Assembly (NCBI GenBank): GCA_037013495.1
Contig: CM072806.1
Location: forward strand, 5,605,001 to 5,669,000
Direction of reading: 5' to 3'
Source of the DNA: Hippophae tibetana
Taxonomy: Eukaryota; Streptophyta; Magnoliopsida; Rosales; Elaeagnaceae
DNA length: 64,000 bases
Shown piece after piece: positions 1-10,257 of this stretch (within the stretch, counting starts at the first letter, position 1; each line of letters starts with the position of its first letter). The position numbers and the translations under genes were made by a program. The notes beneath the pieces were generated by a model. It ran no database searches and was not told the origin of the DNA. It saw only the letters and a program-made list of their open reading frames with translations.

Positions 1-730
1 ACTCGATGGTCTTCGAGCTATGGGAATTATTAGGATTCCTGGATTTGGACCTCCTGTCCTTTGATCTACCTCGGTAGTCTGTTCTGCCACGTCCATTCCC
101 TTTGGTTGAATTTCTTCCTCTTGACTCTGTATGCAAAACTGAAGAAGTTGACGATTCACCTACCTCTCTACGTCGGATCTCTTCACTGAGAACCAGATCA
201 CGAACATCGTCAAATTTTAACTTATTGCTTCCTGACGAGCTACTCACAGCCGTGACAGTAGCATTCCAACTTTCTGGTAAAGAAGACAAAAGTATCAATG
301 CTCGTACTTCTTCATCGAATTCAATTTCCACTGAACTCAACTGGGTTGTGACTGTGTTGAGTTCATTGAGATGTTGAGCTACCGATGCGCCTTCATTCAT
401 CCGCAAATTGAACAAACGCCTCATCAAGTGCACTTTGTTTGAGGCTGATGGCTTCTCATACATATTGGAGAGAGCTGCCATAAGACCCGCCGTGGTCTTT
501 TCCTTTGCTATGTTGAAGGCAACATTACGGGATAGCGTCAATCGAATAACTCCGAGGGCTTGTCTGTCTAGAAGATTCCAATCTTCTTCCTTCATAGCTT
601 CTGGTTTCTTCCCTGAGAGAGGTTGATATAGATTTCTTTGATACAGATAATCCTCTATCTGCATTTTCCAAAACCCAAAATCTGTGCCATCGAATTTCTC
701 GAGTTTCACCCTTCCTTCATCTGCGGCCAT
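1..730 (-). CDS. Ty1/copia gag polyprotein, 5' part (runs off the left edge)
   Basis: The minus strand is open from an ATG at 728-730 to the window edge, 243 codons without a stop. The product begins MAADEGRVKLEKFDG, followed by a tryptophan-containing segment (FWKMQIEDYL) and then a helical region with LMRRLFNLRMNEG, which is the usual layout of plant copia gag (UBN2-type). The end visible here is rich in Arg, Ser and Gly (GRGRTDYRGR), as expected just before the CCHC zinc knuckle, which would lie beyond the edge. Gag packages element RNA into virus-like particles in the cytoplasm. A primer site and LTR follow in the right order on the right side, so this is the 5' end of a minus-strand element. 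The lack of stops suggests a fairly young copy. Protease, integrase and reverse transcriptase are outside the window. Confidence 0.9.
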   Translation of the reverse strand, partial: MAADEGRVKLEKFDGTDFGFWKMQIEDYLYQRNLYQPLSGKKPEAMKEEDWNLLDRQALGVIRLTLSRNVAFNIAKEKTTAGLMAALSNMYEKPSASNKVHLMRRLFNLRMNEGASVAQHLNELNTVTTQLSSVEIEFDEEVRALILLSSLPESWNATVTAVSSSSGSNKLKFDDVRDLVLSEEIRRREVGESSTSSVLHTESRGRNSTKGNGRGRTDYRGRSKDRRSKSRNPNNSHSSKTIE

Positions 731-906
731 TGCTCCCACTAAAATCTGACTTCCTCTGGATCGTTTCTGACTATTTCTGTAAACCACCGTGTATTAGAAC
801 ACCTACGTCAACGAACAAATATCGTCGACAAAATGTCACTATTCACGTAATTCACTATTCACGTAAATAGTAACCTTGCAGAAAATTGACAGAAATCACC
901 ACCAAT

Positions 907-919
907 AGCTCTGATACCA
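907..919 (-). other. Primer-binding site of the left copia element
   Basis: On the minus strand this reads TGGTATCAGAGCT, matching the initiator-Met tRNA primer site used by most plant copia elements. It lies two bases inside the LTR end at 922, which confirms that 922-1386 is the 5' LTR of a minus-strand element. Confidence 0.9.
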
Positions 920-921
920 GT

Positions 922-1386
922 TGTTGGGAAATTACGCAAATTTCCGATAAGCCAGATTTATGAGAAAGCAAGAATAGAAAAATAACACACAAATTTGATA
1001 ACGGAGTTCGGCCAATCTTGCTTACGTCTCCGGACCTGCTGCAGATCTTTTTACTGAAAGGGGAGAAATTACACAAGGTGTTTACAACACTCACAACTCA
1101 CAACCCAATTACACCCAAGAAAATTACTCTCAATTTTCTCTCACAAAAGCTTTTCTCTCTAAGCTTTTCTCTCAATTGGAATGAACACTTTTGGATGGTA
1201 AATTCATTACAATTACACATCTATTTATAGGAAAATTCACTCCTTGAATTACTCCTTAAATTAATGGTTCCTTGAATTGCTCCTTGAATTAAGCTCCATG
1301 TTTTACTCCTTGTTTTGTTTCATGTTTTGCTCCATGTTTTGCTCCTTAATTTGCTCCTTAAATTAAGGAACCAATAATTTCCAACA
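922..1386 (-). mobile_element. 5' LTR of the left Ty1/copia element
   Basis: A 465-bp segment with ends TGTTGGGAAATT and AATTTCCAACA, so it is TG...CA with an inverted terminal match. A primer site lies next to it. U3 (about 1230-1386) is built from degenerate repeats of a unit like GCTCCTTGAATTA or GCTCCATGTTTT. A minus-strand TATA box lies at 1222-1229. The partner 3' LTR lies outside the window. The flank at 1387-1391 (GTCTT) would be one copy of the target duplication. Confidence 0.88.
1222..1229 (-). promoter_or_regulatory. TATA box of the left copia LTR
   Basis: TATAAATA on the minus strand, about 160 bp inside the outer LTR end, directly after the repetitive U3. Its position is typical for the retrotransposon RNA promoter. 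Confidence 0.6.
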
Positions 1387-1391
1387 GTCTT

Positions 1392-2448
1392 GAGATGAAA
1401 ATTAAATTTAAATCTTTGGTAAAATATATCAACCTTGTCAATTAAATTATTAAAATAAAAAGTATGATTCAACCATGCCAAATAAAATAAGATTTAAAAA
1501 ATATTCAAAAAATTACAATGTGTTATAGTTTTTAGAAAAATATTAAAGAGATCTAAACATAAGAGATTAAATGATATTATTATAAAGATATATGTTCTTT
1601 TTAAGACGTATGAGAGCATGCAATATATGATACAATGAAAAACACTTGGTAGGTCATTACTATTAAGTTATTTCTACATCTTGTTTATTAAGTTTTTATC
1701 ATTAGATTAGATTAATAATTTTTAAAGATTAGATCGTTGTATACATGTTAAACGATAATGTTACATTAATTATATGAATGATGTATTTTAAATTATTAGG
1801 GTGAGTAACTACTAAATAATTAATAATAAACATAAAATATTTTAATAAATAATATTAGAAACTAATGAGTATAAAAAGGAAAATATGTTGAGATTCTTGC
1901 TTTGAAGGATCATATTGGAAATTCCTTCAGTAAAATGTTTTTTTTGGGTCACAATTTAGTGTCATGCATAATTTATTTTATATTATTAAGTAGTTTTATA
2001 ACTACTTTTAACGTATCATAATTTTTAATATAAAATTTAATTTGAAGCTGACAAATCACTTTATGCATTTTTATATTAGAAAAGACAGTTAGATTTGTCA
2101 AAAGAATTAGCTGAACTGCCTTCTCTTTTCTTCTCCAACTTTGCCTTCCTGTTGCGCCGGCCTCTGTCTATTGAATTGATATCTTTAAAGTATCTATATT
2201 TTTATTTTGATGTGTGTTTTAATCCTTATTATTAATTGATATTTTTAGATTATTTTTATTTATATTTTTAATATTTATTTTATTTATTTTTAATAATAAT
2301 ATTGATGATTTATGATAATTTAGAGATATTATTATTGTTTAAATAGATGGATAATTTAAAAGTATAAATTGAAAATACAAATAAAAAAATATCAAAAATA
2401 AGAATAGAGATTCTAGATGATATTAATCCGTAATGTATTGAAGGTGAT
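1392..2448. other. AT-rich intergenic spacer
   Basis: No gene or recognisable element. A short, less AT-rich stretch near 2125-2170 contains CTTCTCCAACTTTGCC, with no coding frame around it. Confidence 0.6.
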
Positions 2449-2849
2449 TAACGATGGTCAAAAAAACCGCAGGTTCGATTATCCGAACCGATAGTTCGTT
2501 TTTTAACTGGTAAATTTCGGGGACGGGGACAGTTTCGGGTAAAAACCGAATATGAAATAACGATTATGGTTCGGTTACGATTATATTAAAAACTGTACCC
2601 GTTCGTACCCGAAATTAATTATATTTAATTAATTAAATTATAAATAAAAAATTAATTATATATATTTAATAAATTAAATTATATATATATTTGGTTTTTT
2701 TTCGAGGTTTTTTTCATAACCGTTTCGAACCGTTACCCGCGGATAAAAAACCGTCCCCAAACCATAACAGTTTTCGGACGATTTCAATTATAGGTTTTAT
2801 AATTCGGTTCGGGAAAGGTTATATCAAAAACCGTTCCCGTCCAAAGACT
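2449..2849. mobile_element. Probable non-autonomous hAT-like element with CCGAACC-type subterminal repeats
   Basis: A block of about 400 bp, clearly different in base use from its surroundings, with many short motifs in both orientations (GGTTCG, CCGAACCG, AACCGTTCC, ACCCGAAA) crowded at both ends and an AT-rich centre at about 2615-2700. The ends (TAACGATGGTCAAAA and the complement of GTCCAAAGACTT) are only weakly inverted and no 8-bp target duplication was identified. Such subterminal motif arrays are common in plant hAT elements. No transposase is present. It could also be another type of foldback element. Confidence 0.45.
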
Positions 2850-3444
2850 TCTTATCTAATATATTAATATAAATAGTTTTATGTATAGTCTTGGAAGCTC
2901 AGTATGTATATCATATATGTCCAAAATAATTTTATTTTTCTCCGCAGTTCATTCATGTCCACATATTTAGTAAGTTTTTAGAGTTATCTTATCAACTTAC
3001 ATCCTTAAAACTAATTCACACAAATACTTTTCTGTTTTTTATTCGAGTACGTGTAGAACGAGAAAAAACATTTAGAATTAAAATAATAATAATTAAATGC
3101 TTTTCTAGTAGTTTTTTTCTCTCTCTCTAATATATATATATATATATATTAAAATTAATATTCAATCAAGATAATAGCAAAAAACTATTGAAATAAAACA
3201 TAATTGTGAATGAAATCTTCAACATGGTTATGAGAACACCAAAAAACTAAACTAAGAACAATTTTATTTAAAAAATTTGAAATTCAAGAAACATATATGA
3301 TACTAAGATACTACAAGAATAGTTTTACTTGATTTATTATATTTTGAGATTTTCAAAATATGATAAAATTATCATGCATTATAACTTTTATAATATTTTC
3401 GTTTTCATATTCCATATGAGTATATTTGAAGTTAAGTTGCAAAG
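2850..3444. other. AT-rich spacer with (CT)n(TA)n microsatellite
   Basis: No gene seen. A compound microsatellite lies at about 3117-3150 (CT repeats followed by TA repeats). Confidence 0.6.
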
Positions 3445-4640
3445 TTATCTCAAAAAAATATAATAAAACAAAAACTTTGTCTTCTTGGTCAAAATTACAA
3501 ATTTAGTCCAATATCCAAGAATATGATCACTAGAATCTCTGATAACAATCACAATAATAATATTATGATTATGAAAAGCTGCATCAAAGTTTATTTTAAT
3601 ATAAGTTTTAGGTGGTTTCCTTCGAGCAAAAAAAAGGGAGATAATGATCTTCATTAATAGAATCATAATAAAAAATGTACTAGCAGTTCTTTAAATTCTT
3701 AAAATATGAAATTTAATTTAGAAACAATAAAATTGAGAAATCCAGATCTAGAATTTAAGATAATATCATTTTTTTTTTCAAATTTGTTCAAAAGAGATTA
3801 CATAGATAGAATGAACTCTAAGTTAATAAGGAAGGTATAAAGGTGTTATATTAATTTATTAAAGATTATCTATAGGAGAGACTCAAAAGAAAAGATGTTT
3901 AAATTATCCAAAAGAGAAGTGAGATACCAAAAATACCAAGAGAAATTAGTAAATTGACATAAAGTAAAAAAAATGATTGATAGTTTTAAAGTTACCGTGA
4001 CAAAGAGTACAAGAGATATCAGATAAAATGATTCTTTGATTGATATTATCCAAGTAGAGAGACAATTAGAAAAATTCTTTAATAAAAAATTAAGTTTTAT
4101 TCTTTCATGAATCTTTTGTTTCTAAAATAACTTTCAAACGGAAAAAAAAAATTCTTGAAAATCTAGTAAAAACAATTTTCTTAAGAATTGATTTAGAATT
4201 AAACTAACATTTTGAGTTGTATATGGATCCAAAAACAACAGTCCAATTTGTTTAAAATTGACAAGAAAGCTTTTAAATAGTATAAATTAATTGAAAATTC
4301 TAACTATTATCGTAACATTGAGAAGATCATGAACTTTTAAGAAAATTGGTTAAGAAAAAAATATTAATTAAAGGAGAAGAATAATTAAAATTAATAGACC
4401 AAAGAATAACATATATTTCCAAATATTAATGGATTTTCATCTCGAAAATAAGCATTTTAAGTAAAGATCTTTAAGAACAAATATCTTTCCAAATAAAGGG
4501 ATTAGAAGACTTGATATTGCACTCACAGACATCTTTAAAATTTTCATATTTATGTTTGAATTGTTGAACTCTTATTTAAGAATTGTCAACTAAGTTTGAA
4601 CAAAAAGTTGAGATTAATATCTTAAAATTTACGAAAACTT
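3445..4640 (-). pseudogene. Decayed LINE (non-LTR retrotransposon), zinc-finger and RNase H end
   Basis: Three blocks of LINE coding sequence occur in order on the minus strand, broken by stops and shifts. At about 4300-4640 there is a segment like the region upstream of the zinc-binding domain (FIWKDIC). At about 3950-4090 there is a zf-RVT-like block (IILSDISCTLCHGNFKTINH, with CxxC and a following His). At 3445-3666 an RNase H-like (RVT_3) block reads KPPKTYIKINFDAAF, followed by VIRDSSDHILG. The first catalytic Asp (NFDAAF) and the RDSS segment are recognisable. Endonuclease and reverse transcriptase are absent or unrecognisable, consistent with 5' truncation. It cannot be active. Confidence 0.72.
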
Positions 4641-6069
4641 AGACCACTAACCTCCTTAAGTAAACAAATTTGCACTTGAACTGTCTTTATTGAAACCAAA
4701 ATTCCACAATAATTTTCCTTAAAATTGAATCACCTTTAATACATATTAAACTTGAGAAGAAGAATAAGTTTAATATAAATTATTTTACCAACTTTGAGAA
4801 GCCGACAAGATTTCCAAATATCGATTTTCACAATCATATTGTTAATAACTCTTTTGAATTCTTTGCTGTTATATCTGTACACAAATAAATTGTGTTTCAA
4901 ATATTTCACAATACCGATAACATCAAGAACACCTGAATTTTTTGTAAATTTGAGTTGAAAACGTCAAAGTCAAAGGCCAAAGGCCTAAAGACCTTGTCAA
5001 ATAAAACAACTTTTTAATTTATTCTTTAATTTACTCCTTGAATTAAGGTTCTTGATTTACTCATTAAATTAAGAAGTTAATACTCCTTAAATTACTTCTT
5101 AATTTTATCTCCAATAGAAATATTATGGATTTAGGATCTAAGAGTAAAAGATACATTACTAGAGTAAAAAATAAAGGACTTAGATAAATTTACTTTTTAT
5201 TCGAACCATTTAAAATAACATTATAAATTATGTTGGTTCACATTAATCTTAGTCAAATTTACCTAGTAAAAAAGATTAAATCATTAACATAGAAAAAAAG
5301 TTTATTAATAAGAGTATTTCTAACAAATTTGATAACACGAAGATTTGAAGAATTTTTGACCTAAAGTAAGAGTCTATTGAGAGTTTTAGTTCTAATAATA
5401 AATAAATAAAGAGAAATAAGATCATCCTATCTTCGTGGAATAATAATACCAAAAGGAATATTATTTAATAATTGAGACTAAGTGATTGAGTTTAAATAAG
5501 ATAAAAATTAAATTGTAGAATTTTACGTACATATTTTTTATTATTTTGATTTATTTTTGTTGTGATTAAAAATAATAATATTTGTTATAAAAATATAAAT
5601 TTTAAATTTAAATTTGTATATATTATTTTTATATATAAAAATAATTTATTAATAAATTGTAATATCAATATGTCACTATCTGATCTGAAAAAATTTAATC
5701 TATTTGAATTCGTATTTATTTGAATTGATTATATCATATTATTGAATTTATATTGATTAAAAACATAAAATTTTGATTTGCTATTCTACCTGGATATAAC
5801 TTCACTCCTTTTCAAGGTTAAACGAAAAAATTCAAACGGAAATTCTTGTTAAGCTATTTCATTGGACAAGAGACGGATATTATAGTAATTATCTTTATAT
5901 TCAAAATTTATTTTGTTGCTATTACCGTTAGTACGTATTCCCTTTTCATAGGCGCCAAACATTATACAAGAAGCCATTAAAACCAAGGATAACCAAGTTA
6001 TATAGAAAGTGTTTCTCGATATAAATTTAATATTAAATAGGATTTTACATTGTAAAAATCTATTATATT
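4641..6069. other. Spacer with an LTR-like fragment
   Basis: No gene. At about 5015-5117 the sequence repeats the unusual U3 motif of the left copia LTR (ACTCCTTGAATTAAGG, ACTCCTTAAATTAC) and ends CTCCAATAG, so it may be an eroded LTR end of the same family. The rest is AT-rich and featureless. Confidence 0.4.
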
Positions 6070-6105
6070 AAAAAAATTGTATCAATTAATCTATTATATT
6101 ATAAA

Positions 6106-6390
6106 ATGTGTCATTTAGTTCTTTATATTTTTGTAAAATGTAACAAAAAAATGATAAATTTTATTATTTACTCAATATTTTAATATTTTTATGATAAAAA
6201 TTTTATTATTCATTTAATATTTAATAATTTTTATAATAAAAAACATTTTTATTATTTATTTATTTATCGATAAAATAAAATATTGATATAATAATATTAT
6301 TTTATTCAAAATATTAATAAAAAATAGTATTTGTCATTTTTTATAATAGTAAAAATCCAAATAACATATTTTTTGAAGGATTAAATTATC
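6106..6390 (+). repeat. Dispersed AT-rich repeat, copy 1
   Basis: This segment recurs in inverted orientation at 37057-37370. Shared landmarks are TTACTCAATATTTTAAT, TTATTTATCGATAAAAT-like runs and a TCCAAATAACATATTTTTT end. It has no coding capacity. By eye only; the low complexity makes its borders uncertain. Confidence 0.4.
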
Positions 6391-6683
6391 CATTTAACTC
6401 AGACTTTTTAAGTAAGTTGAAGGTTGTTCTAGCATTCATAAAATATATGTCTAGCTAAGTGACTTTTGTCCATTACGTTAATTTAGTTACAAATTTCTCC
6501 CTTAAATTTTGTTGAAATAATTAGCAAAATTTTCTTCTAAGTGACTTTTTCAAGAGAGATGTTTGAAAAAAAATTACAAAATAAAAATATTTAGGGAGAA
6601 ACGTCTAAATAAAAAAATAATTCAAGTAACATATTAAAAATTATACTAGTTTTTATTATTTTTGCTAACACAAAACAGAATAT

Positions 6684-6948
6684 ATATGAAGATACTTGAA
6701 AATTTATAAAAATTAACGTTATTAAAACTTATAATAATAAAAATAAGACTCCAATAATATTAAACGGTATCCAACCGTATGATTTTTAATATTAAATATA
6801 TTTATTTAACTGTATTTTAATTTAAACAACATTTAAAATTAAATTATATATATAATTTTTTAATAATTAAAATATTCAAAGTAGACTTAAAAGAGTATTA
6901 TTTTTTTATGATTATAATTTTTAAGGTTATTTTTTTATAATTTTCTCA
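6684..6948. repeat. AT-rich MITE-like element, copy 1 of 3
   Basis: Terminal inverted repeats of about 50 bp: the left end reads GAAAATTTATAAAAATTAAC, and the complement of the right end reads GAAAATTATAAAAAAATAAC. Both continue into an AATTATAATAATAAAAAT-like tract. Related copies lie at 30595-30809 and 50565-50775. There is no coding capacity. Confidence 0.45.
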
Positions 6949-9900
6949 ATATAATTTAATATATTTATTAAGAAATTGAGGTTTTATTAAAATTAATTGC
7001 TAATAATAACATAGATCGATCCAAAGGTTTGCATATTGGTTTGTGAATTCACTAATTCCAAAATTTTCAGTTACATTAAATTTAATTTGAAAGTTATCTG
7101 CTTCCGCACGAAAGTCGTTTGGATGAGTTAACTGAAAGTGTTAGTTGGAGTTGCCCATCTACCAAATTATGAAAATAACCATAATAGAGCCAGTCAATGC
7201 GCACCTTTTGGCATCAAACACATAATGGTAAGTGTGATAAAATAGAGAAATATTATTATTTATTATAATTTCAAATAACATCACACTTTTTTATTGTTAG
7301 TAGATTTGATGTTATTTAATTATACATCTTAAGATAATAGTATTTTTCGATTAAAAATTACTTGTAATTGTATTTGCGCTTACAATTTGTAATTTTTAAA
7401 AAAATAAATTTATAGTCTAATAAAATAATAAACTAAAGATGTAACTGGACATTTTTATTCTTCCAAAAATTTACAAACCAATTTAAGTCTATGATAAAAC
7501 CAAACATATATAAATATATTTTGAGATTAGTTGGTCTAAATAAGTCTAAAAATATCAAATTTTATCTTATTGTTTCGTTTAAAGGTTCAAAAGTTACGAA
7601 AATTGAATTAACCAAATAAAATCTATATTATTAATATATATTGATTTTAAAAAAATATTTTTAATTATGAATATATACTATAATTGTAATTATAAATTTA
7701 TTTAAAATTATAACATCTAAACTTAATTAGTAAATACTCTCATTTAGATATTCATATCACTATCATCGTTTATGTTTCCCGTTTCACTATGTTAGTTCAA
7801 AAAATTTAAATTAATAATTTTTTATTATCTGATTACAATATAGACTACATGTTTTTAATTAATGTAAATTTGAAGAATAAATCTTTTTATAAAAAGAAAA
7901 TATATTTGTAATTATTAATATAGTATATTTTTTTATTTAAAGTTATATATTTAAATATTTTAGTTTTAACGTATAATTTATAAACTTAATTAAATTAATA
8001 TAGGTGTCTCCAGTATAATATTGACTGATAATTTTTTTGAACTTTTACGAGTATAATTGATTCCTAAGGATGGGAATCTTAGTATTGAATTTTAATTCGG
8101 GTTTAAACGAAACTCGTGAAAATTAAAAAACAAAAAGTATCAAAATTTACTTTTAAAATTATAAATTTTAAATAAAATTATGTGATTGAAATATTTTAAT
8201 AAAACAACGCATTATTTATCATTACTTGCTAAGTGAAACAATGTATTAATATAAATAAATATGTGAAATATAAGTAAGTTACCAGACTCGATAGCTATTA
8301 TGTGATATAGTTTACATTTTAAATAAACTCTTAATTAAATATAAAATAATATTTTTAAAATTTTGATAAAAATTAGTACACTATATTATATTATTTGAGA
8401 TGAATAATTTACTTTAATTTTTAAATAAATTAATATCATAATAAATTTATAGAAACTTGTAAGTTCAATAATAATAAATAAATAGAGAAAAATATCATAA
8501 AAATCACTTAAATTATTTAAATTAAAAATTATATTATTTAATTCTTTAGTTATAAAAAAGAATATTGAGAACAAACTATACTGTTATAAAAAAGAAGAAT
8601 AAATTATATTATTCTAATAAATTTTCTATTAAGTATTTATTATTTTTCTATTAATTGATTAAAACATAAGTCTACAACAATAATAAAATAGCAATTAATA
8701 TGAAAAAATTCATAAAAAATTATTTCTAATATTTTTTAATTGCAACTATTTTATTGATATTAATAAAAATTAAAATATATTTAAATAATATTTTTGTTGA
8801 TTATTATTCTTAAATAAATTTCCCTTTTATTATTATTAAAAGATTTATATTGTAATTGTATTTTAATACCTTTATAATAAGTAAAATATTTTGTTAAAAA
8901 TTATTAAAATAATATAATTTATCAAATACATTTTTTTATAGTTAAGAGACTATATCACATTATTTTTAATCTAAAGAATTTTTAATTTAAGAAACTAAAT
9001 GATATAATTCAAAAAACTTGTATAACATTGGTGATTTACCACTCATATTTTATATAATTATTCATATTGAGTTAAATAAATTGAATATTTTTATTTTATT
9101 TTATAAGGAATAAATTCAAACTTCAAAACTAAATGTTTAACAAAATACTTCAAAATTCTGCAAAATTTTCTAGAACTTTTCCCATTTTATAGAAAAAAAT
9201 TGACATCTACTCAATTAATATTTCGAAGAGTCGTAATTTGAGTCAATATTTTCGAAATTTCAGCGTTTATTGATTCAGTAAGGTTAAAACTGATGTGGGT
9301 GATCCCGGAACGTACATATGGATATATTAATAATTATAATTATTTTATATTAATTTTAAATATATTTAAATAATAATAATTCATCGTGAGTTAATAGTAA
9401 TTGTTTTTATTATTTATTATTTAATATTTATTTTAAAAATTAAATTATAATATAATTCTTATCCTATTATATTATTTAAAACATTTATATTAATTTTTAT
9501 TTTTAACTAATTTAACACATATTTAAGTAAAATAAAATATATAAAAATAATAATAAATAAAATTTTATCTAATTTTAAAATTATATATATGTTTTATACA
9601 ATTATTTATAATTTCAACTAGTATGTTACTGTGTAAATCTTTATGGGTGGTTGGCAGTTTGGTTATTTCGGCTAAACCTTTTGAAACTTTAAGAACGCTA
9701 AAGAAGTGGAGTGGTATTAACCAAGTAAATTTATTATTGTAATATTTATTTTTTATTAATAATAATTTTAAAATAGTTTAGAATTATTATTTTTTATTAA
9801 AATAAAATTTATATTAAGTATTAAATTATAAATATATATTTTAATTATTTTAACATTAATTTTTTTATTTTAAAAATATTAATTCTCTAATTTTATTCAT

Positions 9901-10020
9901 AATACGAATATTAAAATATATTTAAGTAAAAGTATAAAATAAATAATTTAAACAACAAAAAAAATAATTGTAAAAATATTTTAATTAAAATAAAATAAAA
10001 TAAAAAGAAGATAACGTTAA
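6949..10020. other. Long AT-rich intergenic region
   Basis: About 3 kb with no supported gene or element. A less AT-rich patch at 7085-7215 (including GCTTCCGCACGAAAGTCG) has no coding frame. Short open frames here are low-complexity products of A/T runs. Confidence 0.6.
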
Positions 10021-10257
10021 AGAAGCCCAATTACATAAGCACTTGGAAAAACAGGGTTAGAAAAACAGAGCAGCAATACCCATCATTTCAAAGCGAAAGC
10101 GAAAGAGAGAGAGCGTGAGAGAGAGAGAGAGAGAGCGAGAGGAAAAGCAAAAACAAAGAGAAAGAGAAACGGAAAGAAAGTAAAGATAGGAATTCTAAGA
10201 AGAAGAAAGGGTTTCTGTGGAGGGTCGGAATCGGAATCTGAAACGGAAACGTTAACG
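10021..10257 (+). promoter_or_regulatory. Probable 5' UTR and core promoter of the golgin-like gene
   Basis: A purine-rich GA-repeat tract at about 10094-10160 directly precedes the start codon at 10258. GA-rich leaders of this kind are frequent in plant 5' UTRs. No clear TATA box at a fixed distance was assigned, and the transcription start cannot be placed by eye. Confidence 0.45.
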
